Shown one piece after another: positions 17,408 to 27,348 of a DNA stretch of 64,000 nt. The stretch's first letter is position 1, and each line of letters starts with the position of its first letter. Source of the stretch: Klebsiella aerogenes (GTDB lineage Bacteria > Pseudomonadota > Gammaproteobacteria > Enterobacterales > Enterobacteriaceae). The stretch covers positions 3,284,422 through 3,348,421 of the forward strand of contig CP119076.1 in assembly GCA_029027985.1 (NCBI GenBank). Reading direction: 5' to 3'. The notes beneath the pieces are model-generated. The model had not been told where the DNA came from, searched no databases, and saw only the letters and a list, made by a program, of their open reading frames with translations. The position numbers and the translations under genes are program-made.

Positions 17408-18535
17408 TTAAACTTCGCGAACCAACAGCGTCAGCACTTCGTAATGGGCGGTGTGCGGGAACATGTCGAACAGCTGTACCCGCTCAACGCGGTAACCGTC
17501 CAGACGAGCGATATCTTTCGCCATCGTCCGGGCGTTACAGCTTGAGTAGATGATATACGGCGGCGCCATGCGGCTTAAATAGTCGCACAGTTCAGCGCCA
17601 ATACCGCGACGCGGCGGGTTAACCAGCACCAGTTGCGGGATATCATCTTCATGGGTCGCAAATTGGGTGGAGTCCAGCGCCTGGAAATGCAGGTTGTTAA
17701 GCCCCAGTTGTGCGGCAGATTGCTTCGCGCAGGCAATCGCTTCCGGCGCGATTTCAATACCGGTCAGGCGCATCTGCGGGGTGGCGCAGTGCAGGCCGAA
17801 GCCGCCAACGCCGCAAAACAGATCCCACATATGGTCAACCGGCAGCTCGCGCACCCAGTCGCGGGCGGTGGCATACAGCTGGCTGGCGACCGTCGGGTTG
17901 GTCTGGAAGAAGCTTTGCGGGCGGATCCACAACGGCACGCCGTTAAAGTTCTCCGCCAACGCCTGCTGCTCGCTGAGGAAAATCTCCTGTTCCCCTTCCA
18001 TGATCGCCATATGCACCGGCTGAATATTGGCGGTGATCACCTTAAGCTGCGGCAACTGCGCCTGCAGCCATGGCAACGCGGCGCGAAGCTGCTCAAGCTT
18101 GGTATCCGAACGCAGCACGAAACGCAGCATCATGCCGCCCTGCTGGCTTTCGGTGAGCAACAGATACTTCAGTTCACCACGCTTGCGGGCGACGTTATAG
18201 GGCGTTAATCCGGCGCGGGCGATAAACGGTTTCAGCGCGGCGAAGACCGGCGCAAAGCTCGGCGGATACAGCGGGCAATCGGTCAGATCTTCCGGCGCGC
18301 CGTCGCGATGCAGCATGCCGAGCAACGGGCGCTCTACACTGCCGCTCACCACCATCTTTGCTTTGTTGCGAAACGCCGCCTCCGGGCCAAAGACCGGGGG
18401 AAGCCACGTTGCGACCGGGCTACCCGCCAGCAGTTCGCGCAGATTCGCCATTTTATCGGCGAGCTGTTGCGTCAATGGCAGTTCCAGCCACTGACAGGAA
18501 CGGCAGCGGCCCGCGTCATAAAGTGCGCAGTGCAT
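17408..18535 (-). CDS. rlmC: 23S rRNA (uracil-747-C5)-methyltransferase RlmC
   Basis: 375 residues, identical in length to E. coli RlmC (RumB). It uses AdoMet to methylate U747 of 23S rRNA. The N-terminal cysteines ([14 protein letters not shown]) belong to the 4Fe-4S cluster. The AdoMet-binding [14 protein letters not shown] segment, VNPPRRG, and the catalytic Cys in [12 protein letters not shown] complete the RumA/TrmA-type fold. Monocistronic. Confidence 0.96.
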   Translation of the reverse strand: MHCALYDAGRCRSCQWLELPLTQQLADKMANLRELLAGSPVATWLPPVFGPEAAFRNKAKMVVSGSVERPLLGMLHRDGAPEDLTDCPLYPPSFAPVFAALKPFIARAGLTPYNVARKRGELKYLLLTESQQGGMMLRFVLRSDTKLEQLRAALPWLQAQLPQLKVITANIQPVHMAIMEGEQEIFLSEQQALAENFNGVPLWIRPQSFFQTNPTVASQLYATARDWVRELPVDHMWDLFCGVGGFGLHCATPQMRLTGIEIAPEAIACAKQSAAQLGLNNLHFQALDSTQFATHEDDIPQLVLVNPPRRGIGAELCDYLSRMAPPYIIYSSCNARTMAKDIARLDGYRVERVQLFDMFPHTAHYEVLTLLVREV

Positions 18536-18577
18536 AAGAAGACCTTCAAAAAAACCGGGGCGGGGATTGTATCACCG

Positions 18578-19066
18578 TTATTGCAGTCGGAAAAATCGTC
18601 GGCACGACGGCGGCAGAAACAGCAGCGCCAGCACCAGCAGATCGGGCAGTTTCTGCAGCGCCAGCGCATGGAAAATTTCCCGCTTCGACTCGCCGGCCAC
18701 GCTAAACAACTCCGGATAACCGTAGCCAAGAGAGGCGGCCCACAAATAAGAGATGACGATGATTTGCGTCAACAGATAGAGCCAGCGCGCCCAGTTGCGG
18801 CCTTTCACCAGCGAAAAAGCGCACCAGATTTCGATAAACACCAGCACCAGACTTGCCAGAAACACCAGCGTCAACGCCCAGGTCTGCACGCTGCGGTGAA
18901 TAAAATCGGCAATGCCCTGCGCCCCAAGCTGATTGAGGATCATTAACAGGTCGAGACCGCGAATTAAGATAATAGCGAAGGCCGCCACCTGCACCAGCGC
19001 AGGAACGTTAAGACGAGCATGAGACGATCGAGTTTTTGTAAACAATCCCAACGTAAAGTCATCCAT
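18578..19066 (-). CDS. ybjO: Inner-membrane protein YbjO
   Basis: 162 residues from the ATG at 19066 (MDDFTLGLF), matching E. coli YbjO. A longer frame to 19141 would overlap the end of potI. Three to four predicted membrane helices (for example VAAFAIILIRGLDLLMIL and LTLVFLASLVLVFIEIW), DUF2593 family. Function unknown. It follows the pot operon in the same direction. Confidence 0.9.
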   Translation of the reverse strand: MDDFTLGLFTKTRSSHARLNVPALVQVAAFAIILIRGLDLLMILNQLGAQGIADFIHRSVQTWALTLVFLASLVLVFIEIWCAFSLVKGRNWARWLYLLTQIIVISYLWAASLGYGYPELFSVAGESKREIFHALALQKLPDLLVLALLFLPPSCRRFFRLQ

Positions 19067-19124
19067 GAAAACGGCGCCACATCTGCGGCGCCGATAGTAG
19101 GCTCTGGTAGAGATTTTAGTGGGT

Positions 19125-19970
19125 TCAGCTTCTTCTTGCACGCTGGATATCGCGTACTCGCTGCTTTTCTGCGCGGGCCATTAAATACCAGGCGATAAAA
19201 CCGACAATGCCCACGACCCCAAGGATCAGCGTCGCCAGGGCGTTGATTTCCGGATTGACCCCCATACGCACGCTGGAGAAGACCAGCATTGGCAAAGTGG
19301 TCGCGCCCGGGCCGGAAACGAAGCTGGCGATCACCAGGTCATCCAGCGATAACGTAAACGCCAACAGCCAGCCGGAGATCACCGCCGGCATTATCATCGG
19401 CAACGTGATCACAAAGAAGACCTTCAGCGGCGCGGCGCCAAGATCCATCGCCGCTTCCTCGATAGACCGATCCAACTCACGCAGGCGTGAGGAGATCACC
19501 ACCGCCACGTAAGCAGTACAGAAAGTGACGTGCGCCAGCCAAATCGTCAGCATGCCGCGATCCGACGGCCAGCCGATGGAATGACCCAGTGCAACGAACA
19601 GCAGCAGCAGCGACAGCCCGGTGATCACATCCGGCATCACCAGCGGCGCGGTGATCATAAAGGCGAAGCCGTTGGAACCGCGAAAGCGGCCAAAGCGTAC
19701 CAGTACCACCGCGGCGATGGTACCGAGGATCGCCGCCGCCGTCGCCGCACAGGCGGCGATGGTCAAACTTAACCCCACCGCGCTCATCATCGCATCGTCA
19801 TGGAACAGTTCGCTATACCAGCGCGTAGACCACCCTGCCCAAACCGTTACCAGTTTCGAACTGTTGAACGAGTAGATAACCAGCATCAGCATCGGCGCAT
19901 ACAGGAAGGTAAAGCCGAGTACGAGGATCAGGATTCGCCACGGCGAGCGCACAACCGGCAAGTCGTTCAT
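19125..19970 (-). CDS. potI: Putrescine ABC transporter permease PotI
   Basis: 281 residues, six membrane helices of the PotC/PotI family, with the EAA loop EEAAMDLGAAPLKVFFVITLP. Together with PotH it forms the channel for putrescine uptake. Overlaps the end of potH by 4 bp (ATGA). Last of potFGHI. Confidence 0.96.
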   Translation of the reverse strand: MNDLPVVRSPWRILILVLGFTFLYAPMLMLVIYSFNSSKLVTVWAGWSTRWYSELFHDDAMMSAVGLSLTIAACAATAAAILGTIAAVVLVRFGRFRGSNGFAFMITAPLVMPDVITGLSLLLLFVALGHSIGWPSDRGMLTIWLAHVTFCTAYVAVVISSRLRELDRSIEEAAMDLGAAPLKVFFVITLPMIMPAVISGWLLAFTLSLDDLVIASFVSGPGATTLPMLVFSSVRMGVNPEINALATLILGVVGIVGFIAWYLMARAEKQRVRDIQRARRS

Positions 19971-20920
19971 CCGTGATCCCCCATCTGTTTTTGCTGGTGC
20001 TTATGGAACCACATGATCGGCACGATCAGCAGGAGCAGCATCACGATCGCCACCGCTGACGCCACCGGCCAATCGCGGTTATTAAAGAACTCCTGCCACA
20101 GCACACGGCCAATCATAATGCTGTCCGGGCCGCCGAGCAGTTCCGGGATCACGAACTCGCCGACCGCCGGAATAAACACCAGCATCGAACCGGCGATAAT
20201 GCCGCCTTTGGTCAACGGCACAATCACCTGGAAGAAGGTTTTTAACGGCCGGGCGCCAAGATCCAGCGACGCCTCCACCAGCGAGTAATCAATACGCGTC
20301 AGCGCGGTATAAATTGGCAGCACCATAAACGGCAGATAGGCGTAAACAATGCCGATATACACCGCCAGATTGGTATGCAGAATCTCCAACGGTTGGTCGA
20401 TAACCCCAAGCCACAACAGGAAGTTATTGAGGACGCCATTGCTCTTCAGCAGCCCCATCCACGCGTAAACGCGGATCAGAAACGAGGTCCAGGAGGGCAA
20501 AATCACCAGCAGCAGCAGAATATTTCGCGTCGACGGTTTGCTGTGCGCCACCGCCCACGCCAGCGGATAACCCAGCAGCAGGCAGCAGAACGTTGAGATC
20601 GCCGCGACCTGTAGCGACTGCAGATAGGCCTCAAAATAGAGCGGATCGTCGGTCAACTGCAGGAAATTGCCGAGATTCAGCGTTAACGTCAGCTGGCCGT
20701 CTGCCCATGACAGTAGCTCGGTATAGGGCGGGATCGAGCGCGCCATTTCGGCCAGACTGATTTTAAAGACAATCAAAAACGGCAGTAAAAACAGCAGGAT
20801 CAGCCATAAATACGGCAGCGCGATCACCAGTTTACGGCCATGGGCCATCTGCTGACGCGCCAGCCACAAGGCAAAACCGCCGGGCTTTTTGGCGCCGGCT
20901 GGGGACTCTAATGTGCTCAT
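19967..20920 (-). CDS. potH: Putrescine ABC transporter permease PotH
   Basis: 317 residues, PotB/PotH-type permease with about six helices and the EAA loop VEASLDLGARPLKTFFQVIVP. Start at 20920, 10 bp after potG; overlaps potI by 4 bp, implying coupled translation. Confidence 0.96.
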   Translation of the reverse strand: MSTLESPAGAKKPGGFALWLARQQMAHGRKLVIALPYLWLILLFLLPFLIVFKISLAEMARSIPPYTELLSWADGQLTLTLNLGNFLQLTDDPLYFEAYLQSLQVAAISTFCCLLLGYPLAWAVAHSKPSTRNILLLLVILPSWTSFLIRVYAWMGLLKSNGVLNNFLLWLGVIDQPLEILHTNLAVYIGIVYAYLPFMVLPIYTALTRIDYSLVEASLDLGARPLKTFFQVIVPLTKGGIIAGSMLVFIPAVGEFVIPELLGGPDSIMIGRVLWQEFFNNRDWPVASAVAIVMLLLLIVPIMWFHKHQQKQMGDHG

Positions 20921-20930
20921 CGCCCTCTCC

Positions 20931-22064
20931 TTACACCGTCAACACAACGCAGCTATCGGCATCCCAGCACAAACGGACTTCATCACCCCAGGTCGGCATT
21001 CCTTTGCGGTGGCGATGTTCGTTTTGCAGTTGCGCGCTGATCATCTGCCCACTTTTAAGACGGACGTGATAGATAGACAGATCGCCGAGGTAGGCAATAT
21101 GAATCACCTCACCCACCGCGAAGTTGAAGCCATCTTGCGGCGGATCCTCGCAGAGCATGATTTTCTCCGGACGCAGCGCCACCCATACCGGGACGTTATC
21201 CACCACCGAGGCATCGGGATCGACCTTCAACGGATGCGCCAGCCCCGGCGAATTGAGCACCAGACCATCCTCCAATCGTTCTTTGACCAGCCCTTCAAAC
21301 ACATTGACCGAACCGATAAACTCGGCGCTGTAGCGGGTGGTCGGATGCTCATAAATCTCTTCCGGCTCGCCAATCTGCACGAACTTACCGCGGTTCATGA
21401 TGGCGATACGGCCCGCCATGGTCATCGCCTCTTCCTGATCGTGCGTCACCATCACGCAGGTCACGCCGACACGCTCAAGGATATCCACCACCTCCAGCTG
21501 CATACGGTCGCGCAGTTTTTTATCCAATGCGCCCATGGGTTCGTCGAGCAGCAGCAGCTTCGGCCGCTTCGCCAGACTGCGCGCCAGCGCCACGCGCTGA
21601 CGCTGGCCGCCGGAAAGCTGATGCGGCTTACGTTTGGCAAATTCCTGCATATGCACCAGCGCCAGCATCTCCTGGACGCGGGCGGTGATTTCCGCCTTCG
21701 GCAGTTTGTCCTGCTTGAGACCAAAGGCGATGTTCTGCTCCACCGTCATGTGCGGAAACAATGCGTAGGACTGGAACATCATATTGATAGGCCGCTGATA
21801 CGGCGGCACGCGCGCCAGGTCGACGCCATCCAGAACAATTTGCCCGGCGGTCGGCGGTTCGAAACCGGCCAGCATGCGCAGCAGCGTCGATTTTCCACAG
21901 CCGGACGCGCCCAGCAGCGCAAAGATTTCCCCTTTATAAATAGTCAGGTTGACGTCATCGACGGCATGTTGGCCATCGAAGGATTTGGTTAAATTACGGA
22001 TTTCCAGCAGCGGGGTCAGCGCTTTGGGGGCTTTCGCCTGTGGGCGGGGCATTGCGTCATTCAC
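20931..22064 (-). CDS. potG: Putrescine ABC transporter ATPase PotG
   Basis: 377 residues when started at GTG 22064 (VNDAMPRPQ...), which matches E. coli PotG and has GGAG upstream; the frame continues 48 nt further without support. Walker A GASGCGKS, Q-loop MMFQSYALFPHM, signature LSGGQRQR, Walker B LLLLDEPMGALD, H-switch VTHDQEEAM, and a C-terminal TOBE domain. Confidence 0.96.
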   Translation of the reverse strand: MNDAMPRPQAKAPKALTPLLEIRNLTKSFDGQHAVDDVNLTIYKGEIFALLGASGCGKSTLLRMLAGFEPPTAGQIVLDGVDLARVPPYQRPINMMFQSYALFPHMTVEQNIAFGLKQDKLPKAEITARVQEMLALVHMQEFAKRKPHQLSGGQRQRVALARSLAKRPKLLLLDEPMGALDKKLRDRMQLEVVDILERVGVTCVMVTHDQEEAMTMAGRIAIMNRGKFVQIGEPEEIYEHPTTRYSAEFIGSVNVFEGLVKERLEDGLVLNSPGLAHPLKVDPDASVVDNVPVWVALRPEKIMLCEDPPQDGFNFAVGEVIHIAYLGDLSIYHVRLKSGQMISAQLQNEHRHRKGMPTWGDEVRLCWDADSCVVLTV

Positions 22065-22199
22065 TCGGGAGCTCTCCGGCAAATACAAACCACCGTATGG
22101 CCCGGTTGCCATACATTCTTCTGTTCCCCGTCAGCCAGCGAACGGCAGGTTTACCCCGCCATTCAGCTGATAACGGATGTTACGGGTCAGACCTTTGCA

Positions 22200-22217
22200 G
22201 GCCCGGCAGACCGGGCC
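22200..22217 (-). repeat. Hairpin in the potF-potG intercistronic gap
   Basis: GGCCCGG and CCGGGCC pair around a 4-nt loop about 10 bp after the potF stop, without a T-run. Such hairpins commonly stabilise the upstream binding-protein message so that PotF is made in excess over the membrane subunits. Confidence 0.5.
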
Positions 22218-22225
22218 ATGAGGTT

Positions 22226-23338
22226 TTATTTCCCGCTTTTCACTTTCGTCCACGCGCGGGTGCGCACGCGGTCGATCTTCGGATCCTGCACCTTCAGGGT
22301 GAACAGCTTAGCGAAGACATCGTCTGGCGGGTAAATTGCCGGGTTATTGCGAATGTCGGCGCTGACCAGCGACGTCGCCTCTTTGTTCGCATTGGCGTAG
22401 TAGACATGATCGCTGATGTGAGCTATCACATCAGGACGCAGCAGATAGTTCAGGAATTGATAAGCTTCATCTTTATTTTTGGCGTCCGCCGGCATGGCGA
22501 AGACGTCAAAGAAAGCCAGCGCCCCTTCTTTCGGAATGAAGTAAGAGATGTTAACGCCGTTTTTCGCCTCTTTCGCACGGTTTGACGCCTGCCAGACATC
22601 CCCCGCCCAACCAATGGCGACGCAGATATCGCCGTTTGCCAGGTCGTTAATATACTGCGAGGAGTGGAAGTAACGGATATTCGGCCGCAGCTTCAGCAGT
22701 AAATCGGTCGCCGGACCGGTGTAATCATCAGCTTTGGCGCTGTTCGGATCTTTCCCGAGGTAGTTCAGCACAGTGGCGAAAATCTCCTCCGGGGCGTCCA
22801 GGAAGGAGACGCCGCAGCTTTTCAGCTTCTCAAGATTTTCCGGCTTCAACACCAGATCCCAACTGTTCAGCGGCGCGTCTTTACCCAGCACGGCTTTGAC
22901 TTTATCGACGTTATAGCCGATACCGGTCGTCGCCCACATGTATGGCATGGCGTATTTATTGTCGGGATCGTGGCGGGCGACCAGTTTTAAAACTTTCGGG
23001 TCGAGGTTTTTCCAGTTTGGCAGTTTGCTCTTATCCAGCGGCTGGAAGACGCCTGCCGCCAGTTGACGTTCGAGGAAACTGGCTGACGGTACCACCAGAT
23101 CGAATCCCGTGCTGCCAGCCATTAATTTGCCTTCCAGCACTTCATTGGAATCAAATACGTCATAGACCACTTTTATACCGGTCTCTTTTTCAAAATTCGC
23201 GACCGTGTCCGGCGCAATATAATCGGACCAGTTATAAACGTGCAGCGTTTTTTGTTCAGCGGCGAGCGAGCCGGCAGAAACGGCCATCAGCGCACCAGCA
23301 ACTACACCTGTTAACCATTTTTTACCCAAGGCGGTCAT
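22226..23338 (-). CDS. potF: Putrescine-binding periplasmic protein PotF
   Basis: 370 residues with signal peptide ending in SLAA. Solute-binding family 1: the mature start LHVYNWSDYIAPDTVANFEK is diagnostic of the PotD/PotF family, and later segments (PYMWATTGIGYN, AIGWAGDVWQA) carry ligand-site residues. First gene of potFGHI; the substrate assignment comes from the E. coli homologue. Confidence 0.96.
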   Translation of the reverse strand: MTALGKKWLTGVVAGALMAVSAGSLAAEQKTLHVYNWSDYIAPDTVANFEKETGIKVVYDVFDSNEVLEGKLMAGSTGFDLVVPSASFLERQLAAGVFQPLDKSKLPNWKNLDPKVLKLVARHDPDNKYAMPYMWATTGIGYNVDKVKAVLGKDAPLNSWDLVLKPENLEKLKSCGVSFLDAPEEIFATVLNYLGKDPNSAKADDYTGPATDLLLKLRPNIRYFHSSQYINDLANGDICVAIGWAGDVWQASNRAKEAKNGVNISYFIPKEGALAFFDVFAMPADAKNKDEAYQFLNYLLRPDVIAHISDHVYYANANKEATSLVSADIRNNPAIYPPDDVFAKLFTLKVQDPKIDRVRTRAWTKVKSGK

Positions 23339-23702
23339 ATCTCTGTTTCCTTCTCAAGGCCCGTTAATCAACGGACGCAATAGACGAACTTAAACGCATG
23401 CAAAAATCATGCATATTTTTTCATTGCCTAAGATAAGGAGAGAGACCCTCTCCCTGATTGGCTGCCCGCAACTGGACGCCTCGCCAGAATAACTGTAGCC
23501 AGAATAAGAGGATATAGCCCAGGCAAAAAAACGCCCTGGATCATATTTCTATGCAATAAAGCCCCTGGAGATAAAAGAGAAGCGGCAAAATAGTGGTGAA
23601 TAATGCTTTAAAAAGACGTGAGTCGCAGAATAAATGAAAGGAGTACGCAGCCACCATGACAGCGGCTGCGTTTATTAATACGGAGTTGGCGAGTCGCGGT
23701 AA
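23339..23702. other. 364-bp intergenic region upstream of potF
   Basis: No convincing gene. It lies between potF and ybjN, both on the minus strand, so it holds the potF promoter and the end of the ybjN transcript. Visible are an AT-rich stretch at 23400-23425 and a short inverted repeat (GGAGAG / CTCTCC) at about 23437-23453. I could not assign an operator. Confidence 0.5.
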
Positions 23703-24185
23703 TTAGTGAAGAAAATGGTATTGCACGTCTTCCGCTGCGGGCTCTTCCTGCTCTTCCGCTTTATACAGCAGCTGATTGGCGCCAGCTTCCAGAATCACCA
23801 TCGAAATTTGCTCTTCGCTCTGGCGGAAGAACCAGGCGAACTGCTCGAGGGTAATGCCCGCGCCGGCGGACAGCGCCTGACAGACCACCAGCTTCGGCAG
23901 GTTATCATCCTGAATATCCAGGAACGCTTTTACGGTCAGCGAGCTGGCGTTGATCGCCGACAGATCCGCCGACAGCGGCAGCAGCGCGGAAGGCTTCACT
24001 TCCGCCAGCGCCGAAAACAGCACCACGTTGTCCAGCAGGTCGATTTTAGCATCGAAAATACCGTCGAAATTCTGCATATGCGGCAGGTGCAACGCCTGGC
24101 AGGAGTCGCACTCAAAAAAGCTGATGCCTAATTCGTCGAGCCAATGACGTAATGTATCAAGACTCGGAACGACCAGTGAATCCAT
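23703..24185 (-). CDS. ybjN: YbjN-family protein
   Basis: 160 residues from the ATG at 24185 (MDSLVVPSLDTLRHWL). Soluble YbjN/DUF1821 domain with an NTF2/secretion-chaperone-like fold in E. coli, where its overproduction affects motility and stress responses. The C-terminal tail is acidic and variable. It follows rimK in the same direction. Confidence 0.9.
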   Translation of the reverse strand: MDSLVVPSLDTLRHWLDELGISFFECDSCQALHLPHMQNFDGIFDAKIDLLDNVVLFSALAEVKPSALLPLSADLSAINASSLTVKAFLDIQDDNLPKLVVCQALSAGAGITLEQFAWFFRQSEEQISMVILEAGANQLLYKAEEQEEPAAEDVQYHFLH

Positions 24186-24274
24186 AGTGCCTGTGACCTC
24201 TTGCTGGGGAAAAAAACGACGCATAGCTTACGCAAAAAATGCGCCGCATACCATGAAAGGATAACGAAGAGGTG

Positions 24275-25177
24275 CTATCCGCCCATTTTTAGACAATATC
24301 CCGGCGTGGCCTGACGTTCGATCCACTCGATCATTCGCCCGGCGATATCAACGTGGGTCGTGGTTTCAATGCCCTCCAGGCCCGGCGAGGCATTAACTTC
24401 CATCACCAGTGGGCCGCGATGGGCGCGCAGAATATCGACCCCAGCCACATCCAGCCCCAACGTTTTCGCCGCTTTAATTGCCATCTCCCGTTCCTGCTCG
24501 CTGATTGCCGCGGTGGTGGCGACACCGCCGCGGTGCAGGTTGGAACGAAAATCACCATCTTTTGCCCGCCGCTCAATCGCGGCAACGACATCATCGCCGA
24601 CCACCAGACAGCGGATATCACAGCCTTTTGCCTCAGCAATGTACTCTTGCACTAAAATGTGCGCATTGAGGCCCCTGAATGCGTCAATCACGCTCTCAGC
24701 CGCCTGCCGCGTTTCCGCCAGCACCACGCCGATACCCTGGGTGCCCTCCACCAGCTTTACCACCAGCGGCGCGCCGCCGACCATGGCGATTAAATCGCTG
24801 GTATCGTCCGGCGAGTGAGCGATCCCCGTTACCGGCAAATCGATGCCCTGACGCGCCAGCAACTGCAGTGAACGCAGCTTATCGCGGGCGCGGGTAATCG
24901 CGACCGATTCATTTAACGGATAGCTGCCCAGCAGCTCAAACTGACGCAGCGCGGCGGTACCATAATAGGTAATCGCCGTGCCAATACGCGGAATGACTGC
25001 ATCAAAATGGGGCAGCTGTCGCCCTTTATAGTGAATCGAGGAGGCTATTGGGCTAACGCTCATATAGCAGGAGAGCGGATCGAGAATTTCGACCTGATGG
25101 CCACGTTTTTGCGCGGCTTCACGCAGGCGACGGCATGAGTAAAGCGTTCCATCCCGGGATAATATAGCAATTTTCAC
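24275..25177 (-). CDS. rimK: Ribosomal protein S6 modification protein RimK
   Basis: 300 residues, ATP-grasp ligase that adds glutamates to the C-terminus of ribosomal protein S6 and can make poly-alpha-glutamate. ATP-grasp features: [29 protein letters not shown] and the metal-binding [14 protein letters not shown]. Part of the ybjC-nfsA-rimK-ybjN cluster. Confidence 0.96.
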   Translation of the reverse strand: MKIAILSRDGTLYSCRRLREAAQKRGHQVEILDPLSCYMSVSPIASSIHYKGRQLPHFDAVIPRIGTAITYYGTAALRQFELLGSYPLNESVAITRARDKLRSLQLLARQGIDLPVTGIAHSPDDTSDLIAMVGGAPLVVKLVEGTQGIGVVLAETRQAAESVIDAFRGLNAHILVQEYIAEAKGCDIRCLVVGDDVVAAIERRAKDGDFRSNLHRGGVATTAAISEQEREMAIKAAKTLGLDVAGVDILRAHRGPLVMEVNASPGLEGIETTTHVDIAGRMIEWIERQATPGYCLKMGG

Positions 25178-25242
25178 CCAACACCCCTTTGAAAAAACCA
25201 GTTGCCAGCACGCTCCATTTGAAGGATGAAGTGTAACGGTAA

Positions 25243-25965
25243 TTAGCGCGTTGCCCAGCCCTGTTGATGCAAATAATCGAGAATAAACGGACGATTTTCT
25301 TTGATAATAGTCCGGCGGATATGGTCGCTCCAGGTATCGCGACGGGTATTGCTACCGCGTGACAGATAATATTGCGCCAGCTGGTCGTCGTACTGCGCCA
25401 GCACCTGTTGATCAAGCGGTTGATAGTGATTCTCATGCACCAGCATCGCCGCCGGGATCCGCGGCTTCACCTGCGGGTCGTCAGCCGGCCAGCCAAGGCA
25501 CAGACCGAATAGCGGCAACACATGCTTCGGCAGTTGAAGCAGGTCAGTCACCGCCGCAATGTTATTACGCAGACCGCCAATATAGACGCCGCCCAATCCC
25601 AGAGATTCCGCGGCAACCATCGCATTCTGTGCCATCATCGCGGTATCGACGACGCCGAGCAGCAACTGCTCGGCAAGGCCCAACTGGGCTTCAGGGCAAA
25701 TTTGCAGATGGCGGTTGAAATCGGCGCAGAACACCCAAAACTCCGCCGCCTGCGCGACGTGCTGCTGGCCGCCGGTCAACGGCACCAGTAGCTGGCGCAT
25801 TTGCGGGTCGGTAATGCGAATAATTGAGGTGCATTGTAAAAAACTGGAACTGGAAGCGCCCTGAGCGCCGGCAATAATCGCCGCACGCTGCTCGTCGCTA
25901 ATTGGCGCGTCGGTAAAATGGCGAATGGAACGGTGGCTGCGCAGCAGGTCAATGGTCGGCGTCAT
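25243..25965 (-). CDS. nfsA: Oxygen-insensitive NADPH nitroreductase NfsA
   Basis: 240 residues, FMN-dependent flavoprotein of the NfsA/FRP family that reduces nitroaromatics and quinones with NADPH. N-terminal [14 protein letters not shown] and the [14 protein letters not shown] segment are FMN/NADPH-site signatures. The start overlaps the 3' end of ybjC by 17 bp. In E. coli this unit is induced through SoxRS/MarA. Confidence 0.96.
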   Translation of the reverse strand: MTPTIDLLRSHRSIRHFTDAPISDEQRAAIIAGAQGASSSSFLQCTSIIRITDPQMRQLLVPLTGGQQHVAQAAEFWVFCADFNRHLQICPEAQLGLAEQLLLGVVDTAMMAQNAMVAAESLGLGGVYIGGLRNNIAAVTDLLQLPKHVLPLFGLCLGWPADDPQVKPRIPAAMLVHENHYQPLDQQVLAQYDDQLAQYYLSRGSNTRRDTWSDHIRRTIIKENRPFILDYLHQQGWATR

Positions 25966-26239
25966 CGTGTTTTTCTCTTTCGGACGGTGTGGAAGGCGGT
26001 GTCTGGCTGTTGGTCAACTGCGGGGCGACGATTTTCGCCACCCGCCACATTAAGGCTAACGCCGCCGGAAGCATCAGCAGAATCCCGGCAAAGATCATCA
26101 GCAGCGCGGCGGTCGGGCTGGCAAACGGCGTTGGCAGCTGAATGTACTGGTTCAACGACAGCCAGGCCAGCGTCAGCAGCACAATGCCGACGGTCTCGAC
26201 AATCAGGATGCTTTTGGGTAATGCGGTGGGCGATCGCAT
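25949..26239 (-). CDS. ybjC: Small inner-membrane protein YbjC
   Basis: 96 residues with two hydrophobic helices (ILIVETVGIVLLTLAWLSL and a second ALLMIFAGILLMLPAALALM), DUF1418 family. First gene of the stress-inducible ybjC-nfsA-rimK unit and divergent from grxA; ~190 bp between the starts would carry both promoters. Function unknown. Confidence 0.9.
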   Translation of the reverse strand: MRSPTALPKSILIVETVGIVLLTLAWLSLNQYIQLPTPFASPTAALLMIFAGILLMLPAALALMWRVAKIVAPQLTNSQTPPSTPSEREKHDDADH

Positions 26240-26427
26240 AACGCTCCTTAATGTACGGATGCAGCGCGCAGCGCACTGCGGATGCGTATAGGGTCTTTCA
26301 GCAGGTGCTTTTTTTCAAGCATAACCCACGACCATCAATACAAAAGGTAAAACCTTCTTTCCCTCGCAGACGGAACGCGGCATCATAGCCCTATTCGCCA
26401 TCCGGCTGAGATTTAAGGAGAGAAAGC

Positions 26428-26691
26428 ATGTTTACCGTCATTTTTGGTCGTCCAGGTTGCCCGTATTGCGTTCGCGCCAAAGAGCTGGCTGAAAAGCTGA
26501 GCACCGAGCGTGATGACTTCAGCTATCGCTACATTGATATCCATGCGGAAGGCATCAGCAAAGCCGATCTGGAAAAAACCGTCGGTAAGCCGGTTGAAAC
26601 CGTTCCGCAGATTTTCGTCGATCAGAAACACATCGGCGGCTGCACGGATTTCGAAGCCTGGGCGAAAGAAAATCTCGGCCTGTTTGCCTGA
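26428..26691 (+). CDS. grxA: Glutaredoxin 1
   Basis: 87 residues. Active-site CPYC at 11-14, the cis-Pro loop TVPQIFVD and the GCTDFEAW glutathione-binding segment. It reduces disulfides, including ribonucleotide reductase and PAPS reductase, using glutathione. GGAGAGA precedes the ATG. E. coli grxA is OxyR-activated; I did not identify the operator. Confidence 0.97.
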   Translation: MFTVIFGRPGCPYCVRAKELAEKLSTERDDFSYRYIDIHAEGISKADLEKTVGKPVETVPQIFVDQKHIGGCTDFEAWAKENLGLFA

Positions 26692-26697
26692 GAACCC

Positions 26698-27081
26698 TTA
26701 CTCTTCCGTTGAGTTCCTGCGTCTGGCGTCCAGCCAGACGCAAATAAATAAAAAGCACAACGCGCCGAGCGCGCACCAGAACACTGCGCTAAATAACCAC
26801 GCCAGTTCCTGCCAGAACGATCGTTGACTCACAAAGAACATCCGCATCACCAGCAGACAGACCGGTGTCGCCAGCATCGCGCCAATCAGCGGACGTATTA
26901 CGCGCCTCCCGGGAGACAAACAGCTTGCCAGCGCCCCAGGAAGCAAAAAGAGCAGCAGCCCGAGCTCAGGGTTACCCGTTTGCCGTAAGACCCCTTTCAT
27001 ATGTAGCAATAACGATAAACAGACCACAATAAAAAGAAAGAACCCACAGATTATACCGGCCCACGCGCGCTCAGATTTCAC
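26698..27081 (-). CDS. ybjM: Inner-membrane protein YbjM
   Basis: 127 residues, about four hydrophobic helices (GIICGFFLFIVVCLSLLLHM, LGLLLFLLPGALASCL, an LIGAMLATPVCLLVMRMFF helix, and a C-terminal LFSAVFWCALGALCFLFICV helix). Convergent with grxA, only 6 bp between the stops. Function unknown. Confidence 0.88.
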   Translation of the reverse strand: MKSERAWAGIICGFFLFIVVCLSLLLHMKGVLRQTGNPELGLLLFLLPGALASCLSPGRRVIRPLIGAMLATPVCLLVMRMFFVSQRSFWQELAWLFSAVFWCALGALCFLFICVWLDARRRNSTEE

Positions 27082-27348
27082 GATATCCTCCTGATTTCGC
27101 CTCTAACTCTCTTTCACTTCATCCAGTCAGAAATAGCATTCTGGCAATCCATGCCTATAACGCTCCCGTTGGCGTAAAAACGATTGTGACTAGCCGCAGC
27201 ATCCAGGAAGGATTAAACTAACGGCACTGTTTTATCGGTATTAACGGGATGCCAGAATAACGTTCGACGTAGTCCGAACGCTTGAGCAACCTTAGACCAA
27301 AAAACCATTTCCTTCAACAACTTACTAGTAAATGAGAAGTTGGCTTTC

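Noticed and set aside
20889-21992. 367-codon + strand frame opposite potG
   Set aside because: Antisense of a fully conserved ATPase gene; no ribosome-binding site and no recognisable domain.
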